DNA of 64,000 nt from Mycobacterium cookii. Its GTDB lineage: Bacteria > Actinomycetota > Actinomycetes > Mycobacteriales > Mycobacteriaceae. Numbering within the stretch: position 1 is the stretch's first letter; each line of letters opens with the position of its first letter. Made by a program: the position numbers and the translations under genes. Under the pieces are notes generated by a model, which worked only from the letters and a program-made list of their open reading frames with translations, did not search any database and was not told where the DNA came from. Below, piece after piece: positions 38,991 through 47,244 of the stretch. The stretch covers positions 4,154,001 to 4,218,000 of the forward strand of contig NZ_AP022569.1 of NCBI RefSeq assembly GCF_010727945.1, given 5' to 3'.

Positions 38991-39851
38991 GTGAGTAGTG
39001 CGATTGAGCGCGTCGGCGTTATCGGCGCCGGGCAGATGGGCGGCGGCATCGCCGAGGTTTCGGCGAAGGCCGGGGCCGATGTGGTGGTCTTCGAGCCCAC
39101 CGAGGAGCTGGCCGCCGCGGGCAAGGCCCGGATCGAGGCGTCGCTGGAGCGCGCCGTCAGCAAGGGCAAGCTGTCCGCCGACGAGCGCGAGGCGACGGTG
39201 GCGCGGCTGCGGTACACCACCAAGCTGTCCGACCTCGCCGACCGTCAGCTGACCATCGAGGCGATCGTCGAAGACGAGGCCGTCAAGGCCAAAGTGTTCG
39301 CCGAGCTCGACGAGGTGATTACCGACCCCGCCGCCGTGCTCGCGTCCAACACCTCGAGCATCCCGATCATGAAAATCGCTGCGGCAACCAAGAATCCGGG
39401 TCGTGTGCTCGGTCTGCACTTCTTCAACCCGGTTCCCGTACTGCCACTGGTCGAGTTGATCAGCACGATCGTCACCGACGACGAGGCTGCGGCGCGCACC
39501 GAGCAATTCGCGAGCGAGGTGCTCGGTAAGAAGGTGGTGCGCTGCGGCGACCGTTCCGGCTTCATCGTCAACGCGCTACTGGTGCCCTATCTGCTGTCCG
39601 CCATCCGCATGGTCGAGTCGGGTGTCGCGTCGGTCGAAGACGTCGACACCGCCGTTGTCGCGGGACTGTCGCATCCGATGGGTCCGTTGCGGCTATCCGA
39701 TTTGATCGGGCTCGACACCATGAAGTTGATCGCCGACGCCATGTTTGACGAACTCAAGGACGCGCACTACGCCCCGCCGCCGCTGCTGCAGCGAATGGTC
39801 GAAGCCGGCCAACTGGGTAAGAAATCCGGGAAGGGTTTCTACACCTACTGA
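38991..39851 (+). CDS. fadB2: 3-hydroxybutyryl-CoA dehydrogenase FadB2
   Basis: A 286-residue dehydrogenase, the recalled length of Rv0468. The N-terminal Rossmann site is GVIGAGQMGGGIAEV; the catalytic His follows in LGLHFFNPVPVLPLVE; the C-terminal helical domain has DRSGFIVNALLVPYLLSAI and ends GKKSGKGFYTY. It interconverts 3-hydroxybutyryl-CoA and acetoacetyl-CoA with NAD(P). The GTG at 38991 has GAGAGGA about 12 bases upstream. It follows icl1 as in M. tuberculosis, but the next genes differ. Confidence 0.95.
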   Translation: MSSAIERVGVIGAGQMGGGIAEVSAKAGADVVVFEPTEELAAAGKARIEASLERAVSKGKLSADEREATVARLRYTTKLSDLADRQLTIEAIVEDEAVKAKVFAELDEVITDPAAVLASNTSSIPIMKIAAATKNPGRVLGLHFFNPVPVLPLVELISTIVTDDEAAARTEQFASEVLGKKVVRCGDRSGFIVNALLVPYLLSAIRMVESGVASVEDVDTAVVAGLSHPMGPLRLSDLIGLDTMKLIADAMFDELKDAHYAPPPLLQRMVEAGQLGKKSGKGFYTY

Positions 39852-39982
39852 GGCGCGGGCACCGCGTTCGTCCGCGGTAATCATTGTCGAGCGAGTGGCA
39901 TGGGCCGCATTTAAGCTTAAGTTCTGTCAGGTCGTGGGTACTGAGGTCTTGGAGCGATCTCACGTAGAGGAACGAAGCAACC

Positions 39983-41233
39983 ATGGCGGAGCTGTCAACC
40001 GGAAATGGTTTGCCCGGTGTCGTTGTCACCGGCGTCGCAATGACGACTGCGCTCGCCACGGATGTCGAGGCCACCTGGAAAGGGCTACTGGACGGCCAGA
40101 GCGGGATTCGTCGGCTCGACGATGGATTCGTCGATAAGTTCGACATGCCGGTCCGCATCGGCGGGCACCTGCTCGAAGATTTCGATGAAATGCTCACGCG
40201 GGTCGAACTGCGTCGATTCCTGTTCCTGCAGAAGATCTCGACGATCGTCGGGCGGCGGGTCTGGGCGAACGCGGGAGCGCCAGAGGTCGACGCCAACCGG
40301 TTGATGGTATCCATCGGCACCGGGATGGGCTCGACCGAGGAATTCGTCTGGGTCAATGACGAAATCCGCGAGCGCGGGATCCGGGCGATCTCTCCGTTGG
40401 GTGTGCAGAAGGCCATGCCCAACGCCGCGGCCGCGGCCGTCGGGCTGGAGCGCGGCGCCAAAGCCGGTGTCATCACACCGGTTTCGGCCGGAGCCTCCGG
40501 CGCTGAAGCGATCGCCCAGGCGTGGCGCCACATCGTGCTCGGCGAGGCCGACATGGCGATCTGCGGCGGCGTCGAAACCAAGGTCGAGGCCGTGCCCATC
40601 GCGGCGTACTCGCATCAAAACCTGCTGTCGACGAACAACGACGATCCGGCCGGCGCGTGCCGCCCATTCGACAAAGATCGGGACGGCTTTGTGTTCGGTG
40701 AAGCGGGCGCGCTGATGGTTGTTGAGACCGAAGAGCACGCAAAAGCGCGGGGCGCCAACATCATCGGACGACTGATGGGCGCAGGCATCACCTCAGACGG
40801 CTACCAGCCGGTGCTCAATGACCCCGACGGCGTGCGGGCCGGCGACGCGATCACCCGGGCGATCCAGCTGGCCGGCCTCACCGCCGGCGACATCGACCAC
40901 GTCAACGCGCACGCGGCCGGAACCGTCGCCGGCGACTTGGCCGAGGCACGGGCGATCAGGCGCGCACTGGGCAATCGCGACCCGGCGGTCTACGCGCCGA
41001 AGGCGGCGCTGGGCGACTCGATCGGCGCCGTCGGAGCGGTGGAGGCGATCCTGACCGTGCTGGCGTTGCGCGACGGCATCGTCCCGCCGACGTTGAACCT
41101 GCGGACGCTCGACCCGGAGATCGATTTGGACGTGGTGTCCGGCGAGCCGCGGCCGGGTGATTACCGCTATGCGATCAGCGATTCGTTCAGCTTCGGTGGC
41201 CTCAACGTCGCCCTGGCCTTCGGGCGCTACTGA
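39983..41233 (+). CDS. KasA/KasB-like ketosynthase lacking the active-site Cys and second His
   Basis: A 416-residue protein of the beta-ketoacyl-ACP synthase II family, very close to KasA/KasB over its full length (opening [20 protein letters not shown], ending [12 protein letters not shown]). The nucleophile motif reads VSAGASG instead of VSACASG, so residue 170 is Gly. The second catalytic His is Asp 345 ([13 protein letters not shown]). His 310 (VNAHAAGT) and Lys 340 remain. Condensation is therefore not expected; a partner-subunit, chain-length or decarboxylase-like role is possible. The frame is intact, so it is not a simple pseudogene. M. tuberculosis has umaA/pcaA in this place as recalled. 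Confidence 0.9.
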   Translation: MAELSTGNGLPGVVVTGVAMTTALATDVEATWKGLLDGQSGIRRLDDGFVDKFDMPVRIGGHLLEDFDEMLTRVELRRFLFLQKISTIVGRRVWANAGAPEVDANRLMVSIGTGMGSTEEFVWVNDEIRERGIRAISPLGVQKAMPNAAAAAVGLERGAKAGVITPVSAGASGAEAIAQAWRHIVLGEADMAICGGVETKVEAVPIAAYSHQNLLSTNNDDPAGACRPFDKDRDGFVFGEAGALMVVETEEHAKARGANIIGRLMGAGITSDGYQPVLNDPDGVRAGDAITRAIQLAGLTAGDIDHVNAHAAGTVAGDLAEARAIRRALGNRDPAVYAPKAALGDSIGAVGAVEAILTVLALRDGIVPPTLNLRTLDPEIDLDVVSGEPRPGDYRYAISDSFSFGGLNVALAFGRY

Positions 41234-41239
41234 CGACGG

Positions 41240-42250
41240 TCACCGGCCCGGCAGCAGCACACCGATCGCCAGGCCCGCCACCAGCAGGGCGCCCGCCTGA
41301 CGAACGTGCAGCCACGCCAACGCGGCGTACCACAACGGCCACACCGGAAAGTCGGCCGGCGGCTCGTCGGGCGGCGGGCGGCGGAAGTACGGCCACACCT
41401 TGACCAGCCTGGGCAGCGCCAGCACGACCAGCAGTGCGGGCCACGGCATCGCCTTGACCAGCACCGCCACGACGACCAGCAGGTAGAAGCCGACCATCAT
41501 CGCGAGCGTGAGCGCGCGGGCGCGGGTCGCACCGAAGATCACCGGCAGAGTGCGGATACCCAGCGGCTCGTCGTAGGGGATCTTGTCGGTGTGCTTGCCC
41601 ATCAGCACCGTCGTGCACAGCAAGCCGTAGGGGAGTGACGCCACCAGGACCTCCCAGCCGACGTGTCCGACCGCTGAGTAGTAGGTGCCGCACACCATCA
41701 GCGGGCCCCACACCACCAGGACGTCCGGTTCGCCGAGGCCGCGTTTCTTGAGCCGCACCGGCGGCGCGGTGTAGGCGACGCTGAGGATGAAGCCGGATAA
41801 CGCGAACGCCACCACGGGCCAGCCGCGGGCCCACGTCAGCACGATCAGGATGGCCAAGTCGGCCAGGTTGACCAAGCCGATCGCGGTCAGCAGCGTGCGG
41901 CGGCTGACCAATCCCGACAACACCGGATGCGGAGCGTAGAGGGCGCGTGGGTAGTTCTCGCTGTCGAGGCCGGTCTGCGTGTCGAACAGATCGTTCATCA
42001 GGTTGTTTGCGGTGTGCGCCAACAGGATTCCGACGATCGCAAGAGTGAGCCAGCGCCAGTCAAAACCCGGCTTCCCGATTGCCAGCAGGGCGGCCACCAG
42101 CCCGGCGAACAGCGTCATCGGCAGCACCGCGGCGCGGGTGACGACGAGCCACCGGGTGACGACGTCGACCGGGCGGTCCGGCGGCGGGTTGGTGGTACGC
42201 AGGGCGTATGCCCAGGAGCTGATACGAGAGCGCGACTTGAGGTCAGTCAT
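41240..42250 (-). CDS. UbiA-family prenyltransferase
   Basis: A 336-residue integral membrane prenyltransferase with about nine hydrophobic segments. The first Asp-rich motif is NNLMNDLFDTQTGLD (near residue 85) and the second is DKIPYDEPLGIRTLP (near residue 225). It transfers a prenyl chain to an aromatic or other acceptor, as in MenA. The acceptor is not evident and no menaquinone genes are adjacent. It reads towards the ketosynthase-like gene, six bases from its stop. Confidence 0.85.
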   Translation of the reverse strand: MTDLKSRSRISSWAYALRTTNPPPDRPVDVVTRWLVVTRAAVLPMTLFAGLVAALLAIGKPGFDWRWLTLAIVGILLAHTANNLMNDLFDTQTGLDSENYPRALYAPHPVLSGLVSRRTLLTAIGLVNLADLAILIVLTWARGWPVVAFALSGFILSVAYTAPPVRLKKRGLGEPDVLVVWGPLMVCGTYYSAVGHVGWEVLVASLPYGLLCTTVLMGKHTDKIPYDEPLGIRTLPVIFGATRARALTLAMMVGFYLLVVVAVLVKAMPWPALLVVLALPRLVKVWPYFRRPPPDEPPADFPVWPLWYAALAWLHVRQAGALLVAGLAIGVLLPGR

Positions 42251-42267
42251 GGCGCCAACGTAGACCT

Positions 42268-42969
42268 CTAGTCAGTCAGCGGCGGCACTATTGGCGACGG
42301 ATGCGGCTGACCGCGGAACTTCTCCAGCGAACCGCCGACCTCGACGATGCCGCACAACGCACTCCAGCTCAGCATGGTCAGGTAGTCGATGAGCTCGTCG
42401 GCGCTCATCCGCGGGTCCAGCAGCCAGGAGTGGGTGGCCAACTGGACGCCGCCGACGATGTGATACGCCCACGGTTCCACCCCGCCGGCGTCCATCCCCG
42501 CGGGCTTCATGCGCCGTCGCAGCATCACAGCGAGCATGCGGGCGATGATCCGCTCGGAATCGGCGACGACCTTGTTCTTGCCGGCCGAGTTGTTGGCCAT
42601 CACGAACCGATACGGCTCCGGCTCGGAGGCCACCGTCTGCACGTAGACCCGAATGATCTCGCGGGTCAGGTCGAAGCCGTCCAGGTTCGACGACAGCGCC
42701 TTCGCCATATTAGGGATCAGTGTGATCTGCGCGAACCGCATCATCACTGCGGTGGTCAGGTCGTTCTTGTCCACGAAGTAGCGGTACAGCACGGTCTTGG
42801 AGACGCCGATCTCGCCGGCGATCTCGTCCATGCTCACGTACTGGCCACGCCGCCGGATCGCGTCGATGGTTCCGTCGATCAACTCGTTGCGGCGCTCGAC
42901 CTTGTGCTGATGCCAACGTCGTTTCCGGCCATCGGTCTTTACCGTCCCGGCCGGGAGATGCTGTGCCAC
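42268..42969 (-). CDS. madR: TetR-family regulator MadR (Rv0472c-like)
   Basis: A 233-residue TetR protein, nearly the recalled length of Rv0472c (234). The helix-turn-helix is VSMDEIAGEIGVSKTVLYRY followed by FVDKNDL, after a basic N-terminal arm (GRKRRWHQHKVERRNE). In M. tuberculosis this regulator controls the mycolate desaturase genes desA1/desA2 and senses acyl-CoA. Here it sits beside UbiA and near a ketosynthase homologue. It starts at GTG 42969, and a CTATGCATAG palindrome lies 27 bases upstream (42997-43006). Confidence 0.85.
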   Translation of the reverse strand: MAQHLPAGTVKTDGRKRRWHQHKVERRNELIDGTIDAIRRRGQYVSMDEIAGEIGVSKTVLYRYFVDKNDLTTAVMMRFAQITLIPNMAKALSSNLDGFDLTREIIRVYVQTVASEPEPYRFVMANNSAGKNKVVADSERIIARMLAVMLRRRMKPAGMDAGGVEPWAYHIVGGVQLATHSWLLDPRMSADELIDYLTMLSWSALCGIVEVGGSLEKFRGQPHPSPIVPPLTD

Positions 42970-42996
42970 TATTGCCGGTTCCTAATCTCGTAGACC

Positions 42997-43082
42997 CTAT
43001 GCATAGTACGGGTTATTTATCGCAATTTCTCGCCTGGACCTCAGGTAACAGTCCAGCCCGGCCGATGCGGTAACAGTTACCG
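42997..43082. promoter_or_regulatory. Palindromes in the madR-DUF445 intergenic region
   Basis: CTATGCATAG (42997-43006) and GGTAAC-a-GTTACC (43069-43081, followed by GGGCTTTTT) lie in the 182 bases between divergent genes. The first may be an autoregulatory site. The second could be an operator or a short terminator-like hairpin. Confidence 0.35.
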
Positions 43083-43151
43083 GGCTTTTTCCGGCGTTGC
43101 CCGGGAGCGCATCGTCACCGAGCAGCTACCTCGATAGCGGATGATGGTGAG

Positions 43152-44555
43152 GTGGCAGTCGGACTGAACGGAAGACCCGAGACGGGTCCCAGGCACCGAG
43201 CCGATCCGCGGCGCGGGCAGGCGACGCCGGTGGATCCGGAGCCACTGCCGCCGGAGACGCCGAGCAAACCCGCGTCGTTCGCGGAATCGTTCGCCGGAGC
43301 CGACCCGCAGGCGGACGCCGAACGGCAGCGGGCGCTGCGACGGATGAAAGCGGTCGCGCTGAGCTTTCTGATCGGCGCCACCGGCGTGTTCCTCGGCTGC
43401 CGGTGGGCGCAGTCCGCCGGCATCACCGCGACGTGGGTCGGCTATGTGGGTGCCGCCGGGGAGGCCGGCATGGTCGGCGCGCTCGCGGACTGGTTTGCGG
43501 TGACCGCGCTGTTCAAGCACCCCTTGGGCATCCCCATCCCGCACACCGCGATCATCAAGCGTAAGAAGGACCAGCTCGGCGAGGGTCTCGGCACGTTCGT
43601 GCGGGAGAACTTCCTGTCGCCGGAGGTCGTCGGCACCAAAATTCGCGACGCACAGATCCCGAGCCGGCTGGGCAAGTGGCTGTCGGAGCTGCCCCACGCT
43701 CAGCGGGTGGCCGCCGAGTCGGCCACGGTGCTGCGGGTGCTGGTGGAGTTGCTGCGCGACGACGATGTCCAGCACGTGATCGACCGGGTGATCGTGAAAC
43801 GCATCGCCGAGCCGAAGTGGGGTCCACCGGTCGGCCGGGTGCTTGCCACGCTGCTCGCCGAGCATCGGCAGGAAGCCCTCATCCAGTTGCTGGCCGATCG
43901 GGCATTCCAGTGGTCGCTGAATGCCGGTGAAATCATCCAGCGCGTTGTGGAGCGCGATTCGCCGACCTGGTCACCGCGATTCGTCGACCATCTCGTCGGC
44001 GACCGCATCCACCGCGAGTTGATGGACTTCACCGACAAGGTCCGCCGTAACCCGGAGCACGAACTGCGCCGTTCGGCGACTCGCTTCTTGTTCGAGTTCG
44101 CTGACGACCTCCAGCACGACGACGCGACGATCGCCCGGGCCGAGGCCGTCAAGGAGCAGTTGATGGCGCGCGAAGAGGTCACCAACGCCGCGGCGACGGC
44201 GTGGAAGACGCTCAAACGGCTGGTCCTGGAGGGCGTCGACGACCCGTCGAGCGCGTTGCGGACCCGCATCGCCGACGCAGTGGTCAGCATCGGCGAATCG
44301 CTGCGTGACGACGCCGAGCTGCGGGACAAGGTGGACAACTGGATCGTGCGGGGCGCAGAACATCTGGTCGCGCAATATGGGGTAGAGATCACAGCGATCA
44401 TTACCGACACCATCGAACGCTGGGACGCCGAGGAAGCCAGCCGGCGCATCGAGCTTCATGTCGGCCGTGACCTGCAGTTCATCCGGATCAATGGCACCGT
44501 GGTGGGCTCGTTGGCCGGGTTGGTCATCTACACGATCGGGCAGCTTCTTTTTTGA
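43152..44555 (+). CDS. DUF445 membrane protein (Rv0473-like)
   Basis: A 467-residue DUF445/YjiN-family protein. An unstructured, Pro-rich N-terminus of about 65 residues is followed by two close membrane segments (VALSFLIGATGVFLG and WVGYVGAAGEAGMVGALADW), a long helical domain, and a final membrane segment (VVGSLAGLVIYTIGQLLF). The function of the family is not established. GTG 43152 follows a GGTGAG. It is divergent from madR. The XRE gene follows on the same strand after a 98-base gap that holds an operator-like repeat. Confidence 0.8.
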   Translation: MAVGLNGRPETGPRHRADPRRGQATPVDPEPLPPETPSKPASFAESFAGADPQADAERQRALRRMKAVALSFLIGATGVFLGCRWAQSAGITATWVGYVGAAGEAGMVGALADWFAVTALFKHPLGIPIPHTAIIKRKKDQLGEGLGTFVRENFLSPEVVGTKIRDAQIPSRLGKWLSELPHAQRVAAESATVLRVLVELLRDDDVQHVIDRVIVKRIAEPKWGPPVGRVLATLLAEHRQEALIQLLADRAFQWSLNAGEIIQRVVERDSPTWSPRFVDHLVGDRIHRELMDFTDKVRRNPEHELRRSATRFLFEFADDLQHDDATIARAEAVKEQLMAREEVTNAAATAWKTLKRLVLEGVDDPSSALRTRIADAVVSIGESLRDDAELRDKVDNWIVRGAEHLVAQYGVEITAIITDTIERWDAEEASRRIELHVGRDLQFIRINGTVVGSLAGLVIYTIGQLLF

Positions 44556-44560
44556 GCGGT

Positions 44561-44596
44561 GCTAACTAGTGCTTGCAATAGCTAGCACTAGTTAGC
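44561..44596. promoter_or_regulatory. Perfect 13-bp inverted repeat before the XRE regulator
   Basis: GCTAACTAGTGCT and its exact reverse complement AGCACTAGTTAGC are separated by 10 bases. It is A+T-rich against its surroundings and 57 bases before the XRE gene start. A probable operator for that regulator; no T-run follows, so termination of the DUF445 gene is a less likely role. Confidence 0.7.
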
Positions 44597-44653
44597 TACG
44601 GTGGGCGCGTCCGCACCGAACGTGGCCAACACCAGGACTCAAAGGACTCAGTT

Positions 44654-45046
44654 GTGGCTCAGGAGGAAAAGCTCTCCGCTGTGGTCTCCACGGCTGCGTC
44701 CGACATCGGCAGCTTCATCAAGGCGCAGCGTGAAGCAGCGCAAGTATCGGTGCGGCAGTTAGCGGAGAAAGCCGGTGTCAGCAATCCATACCTCAGCCAG
44801 ATCGAGCGCGGATTGCGCAAACCCTCCGCTGAAGTGCTCAACCAGATCGCCAAGGCACTGCGGGTCTCTGCCGAGGTTCTCTACGTGCAGGCCGGGATTC
44901 TCGAGCCTGGCGCAAAGAACGAGGTCCGCGACGCCATCGTGACCGACACGGCGATCACTGAGCGACAGAAACAGGTCCTGCTGGACATCTACACGTCCTT
45001 CGTCCAACAAAACGAAGCGGATCGTGAGGAGACTGCGCCTGCTTAG
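44654..45046 (+). CDS. XRE-family helix-turn-helix regulator (Rv0474-like)
   Basis: A 130-residue regulator. The Cro/CI-type helix-turn-helix is SVRQLAEKAGVSNPYLSQIE with RGLRKPSAEVLNQIAKAL (about residues 32-68). A short C-terminal helical tail probably dimerises. It lies upstream of hbhA as recalled Rv0474 does. The perfect inverted repeat upstream suggests autoregulation, and read-through to hbhA, 57 bases on, would place the adhesin under its control. Confidence 0.9.
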   Translation: MAQEEKLSAVVSTAASDIGSFIKAQREAAQVSVRQLAEKAGVSNPYLSQIERGLRKPSAEVLNQIAKALRVSAEVLYVQAGILEPGAKNEVRDAIVTDTAITERQKQVLLDIYTSFVQQNEADREETAPA

Positions 45047-45103
45047 ACCTCGACAACTTGGCAACCCAATTGAGAAGACCGAGAACGACGAAAGGAAACA
45101 CCA

Positions 45104-45712
45104 ATGGCGGACAACAACCCGAACATCGACGACCTGAAGGCCCCGCTGCTCGCGGCGCTGGGCGCCGCTGACCTGGCGCTGGCCACGGTCAACGACCTGC
45201 TCACCGAGCTGCGCGAGCGTGCCGAGGAGACCCGCACCGACACCCGCAGCCGCGTCGAGGAGAGCCGCGCTCGCCTGACCAAGCTGCAGGGGGAGCTCCC
45301 CGAGCAGCTGCGTGACCTGCGCGACCGGTTTACCGCAGACGAGCTGCGCAGCGCCGCCGAGGGCTACGTCGAGGCCGCGACCTCGCGTTACAACGAGCTG
45401 GTCGAGCGCGGCGAGGCCGCCCTGGAGCGGCTGCGCAGCCAGTCCGGTCTGGACGACGCATCGGCGCGTGCCGAGGGTTACGTCGACCAGGCGGTCGAGC
45501 TGACCCAGGAGGCGCTGGGCACCGTGGCGTCGCAGACCCGCGCTGTCGGCGAGCGTGCCGCCAAGCTGGTCGGTATCGAGCTGCCGAAGAAGACCGACGC
45601 GGCCGCCAAGAAGGCGCAGAAGGCTGTCGCCAAGAAGGCGCCCGCCAAGAAGGCTCCCGCCAAGAAGGCTCCGGCCAAGAAGGCGCCGGCCAAGAAGGTC
45701 ACCCAGAAGTAA
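45104..45712 (+). CDS. hbhA: Heparin-binding haemagglutinin HbhA
   Basis: A 202-residue surface adhesin. An N-terminal hydrophobic stretch is followed by a long coiled coil (about residues 25-125, rich in E, R and L) and a lysine tail with five KKAPA-type repeats (from about residue 160) that binds sulfated glycans and is methylated in M. tuberculosis. AAAGGAAA precedes the ATG. A hairpin terminator follows. The repeat number in the tail varies between species, and this copy is intact. Confidence 0.97.
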   Translation: MADNNPNIDDLKAPLLAALGAADLALATVNDLLTELRERAEETRTDTRSRVEESRARLTKLQGELPEQLRDLRDRFTADELRSAAEGYVEAATSRYNELVERGEAALERLRSQSGLDDASARAEGYVDQAVELTQEALGTVASQTRAVGERAAKLVGIELPKKTDAAAKKAQKAVAKKAPAKKAPAKKAPAKKAPAKKVTQK

Positions 45713-45730
45713 GCGAATATCGCTGACGTT

Positions 45731-45766
45731 CGACTCCGAGTTGCCCGGTTGGGTGGCTCGGAGTCG
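45731..45766 (+). terminator. Hairpin terminator after hbhA
   Basis: A perfect 10-bp stem, CGACTCCGAG with CTCGGAGTCG, a 16-base loop, and TTT shortly after. It lies 18 bases beyond the hbhA stop. Confidence 0.7.
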
Positions 45767-45799
45767 ACGTTTAGCGGGACGCCCGCTTACGCTTACTGG

Positions 45800-46072
45800 G
45801 TGAACTTGGTGCAGACCGTCATCTTGTACTTGCAACTCGGCGTGATGCTGATGACGCTCTACGCGTTCGTGCACGCGGCGATGCAGCGGCCTGATGCCTA
45901 CACGGCCGCCGACAAGATGACCAAGCCGGTGTGGCTGATCATCCTGGGTGTCGCCTTGCCGGTGGCGTACGTGCTCAGTGTGATGGGGGCGGTCGCCGCC
46001 GCCTGTGCAGCGGGTGTCTACCTAGTCGATGTGCGGCCCAAACTACTTGAGATTCAAGGTAAGTCGCGATAG
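45800..46072 (+). CDS. DUF2516 membrane protein (Rv0476-like)
   Basis: A 90-residue protein with two hydrophobic segments ([20 protein letters not shown] and a longer one, [20 protein letters not shown] and on), the DUF2516 pattern. The GTG at 45800 is seven bases after TACGCT and lacks a ribosome site, suggesting a leaderless start. A longer frame would begin inside the hbhA terminator. It is probably cotranscribed with the next two genes, given gaps of 4 and 0 bases. No function is known. Confidence 0.75.
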   Translation: MNLVQTVILYLQLGVMLMTLYAFVHAAMQRPDAYTAADKMTKPVWLIILGVALPVAYVLSVMGAVAAACAAGVYLVDVRPKLLEIQGKSR

Positions 46073-46076
46073 CGAT

Positions 46077-46508
46077 ATGCGAGTTCTGCTCCTCGCGGCG
46101 ACCGTCCTCGGCGCGCTGACGAGTGTCGCTCCCGCGTCGGCCGATCCGGGATCGGGCGCGTTGCCTTATGCACCGCCGTTCGTCGACCACGTTTTATGGA
46201 CCCAGTGGTCCGGGCGGAATCAGCTGTCCAGCCTGCGGGTCTATCCGACGCAGTCCGGGCGGGCCGCAGCGCGGGAGCTCGGGTCCTCGACACCCGCCGC
46301 CGACGAGGCGTGGTCCGAGGTGCTCGCGCAGGCCCCCAACGCCGGCTCACCCGGCATGCGTGCGCAATTCCTCTGCCATTGGGAGTTCGCCGAGGTTGCG
46401 CAGCCCGGCAAGGTGAGCTGGAACCTGGAGCCGTGGCGTCCGGTCGTCGACGACGCCGCGATGGTCGACGCCGGCTGCAACCCCGGCGGCCCGCGCGAGC
46501 CGTTCTGA
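46077..46508 (+). CDS. Secreted DUF2599-type protein (Rv0477-like)
   Basis: A 143-residue exported protein. The signal peptide ([20 protein letters not shown], cleavage near SADPG) is followed by a compact domain with two Cys (FLCHWEF and DAGCNPG) and several Trp ([16 protein letters not shown]). I assign DUF2599 from recalled Rv0477. Function unknown. Its stop overlaps the deoC start (TGATG), so the two are coupled. Confidence 0.75.
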   Translation: MRVLLLAATVLGALTSVAPASADPGSGALPYAPPFVDHVLWTQWSGRNQLSSLRVYPTQSGRAAARELGSSTPAADEAWSEVLAQAPNAGSPGMRAQFLCHWEFAEVAQPGKVSWNLEPWRPVVDDAAMVDAGCNPGGPREPF

Positions 46509-47179
46509 TGCCGACCCGACTGACCCGCGGCCAGTTGGCCGCTCTGGTCGACCACACTCTGCTCAAACCCGAGGCCACCGCCGCCAAGGTCGCCGCCGTC
46601 GCTGACGAGGCCGCGCAGCTCGGGGTCTGCACCGTCTGCGTCTCGCCTTCGATGGTGTCGCACGCCATCCACGCCGGGGTGCCGGTGGCTGCGGTCGCCG
46701 GTTTCCCGTCGGGCAAGCATCTGTCGGGCCTCAAGGCGCGTGAAGCGGCGCAGGCCGTCGAAGCGGGCGCGGCTGAGATTGACATGGTGATCGACATCGG
46801 GGCGGCGGTCGCCGGTGACATCGACGCGGTACGGGCCGACATCGCGACGGTGCGCGCCGCCGTGCCCGACGCCGTGCTCAAGGTGATCGTCGAGTCGGCC
46901 GCGCTGTTGACCCTGGCCGGCGAGCAGGCGCTGGTCGACGTCTGCCGGGCCGGCGAGGACGCCGGGGCCGATTTCGTCAAGACCTCCACGGGATTTCACC
47001 CCGCCGGTGGCGCCTCGGTCGCCGCCGTCGCGCTGATGGCGGACGCCGTCGGCGGCCGGTTGGGGGTCAAAGCCAGCGGCGGCATCCGCACCGCCGACGC
47101 CGCCCTCGCGATGCTGGACGCGGGCGCTACCCGGTTGGGGCTGTCCGGCACCCGCGCCGTGCTCGACGGCTTGGGTTAA
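46508..47179 (+). CDS. deoC: Deoxyribose-phosphate aldolase DeoC
   Basis: A 223-residue class I aldolase, the recalled length of Rv0478 (224) within one residue. It opens [12 protein letters not shown]; the Schiff-base Lys lies in [13 protein letters not shown] and the second Lys in [10 protein letters not shown]. It splits 2-deoxyribose 5-phosphate into glyceraldehyde 3-phosphate and acetaldehyde. It is coupled to the preceding secreted-protein gene. A MIRU-like element separates it from the convergent DUF2993 gene. Confidence 0.96.
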   Translation: MPTRLTRGQLAALVDHTLLKPEATAAKVAAVADEAAQLGVCTVCVSPSMVSHAIHAGVPVAAVAGFPSGKHLSGLKAREAAQAVEAGAAEIDMVIDIGAAVAGDIDAVRADIATVRAAVPDAVLKVIVESAALLTLAGEQALVDVCRAGEDAGADFVKTSTGFHPAGGASVAAVALMADAVGGRLGVKASGGIRTADAALAMLDAGATRLGLSGTRAVLDGLG

Positions 47180-47194
47180 GGCTTAGGCCGGATT

Positions 47195-47241
47195 GCCCGG
47201 CTCCTCCTCATCGCGCTGCGCGCTCTGCATCGTCGCCGGGC
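47195..47241 (-). repeat. MIRU-like element between convergent deoC and DUF2993 genes
   Basis: Read leftwards, it holds GACGATGCAGAGCGCGCAGC, GCGATGAGGAGGAG, and complementary ends GCCCGGC and GCCGGGC. It is a single copy of the sequence arrayed at 59856, following the DUF2993 stop. Confidence 0.65.
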
Positions 47242-47244
47242 AGG

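Noticed and set aside
38801..38998. A 65-codon frame spanning the repeats after icl1
   Set aside because: It is mostly repeat sequence and a terminator-like stem, overlaps the fadB2 start and has no protein features.
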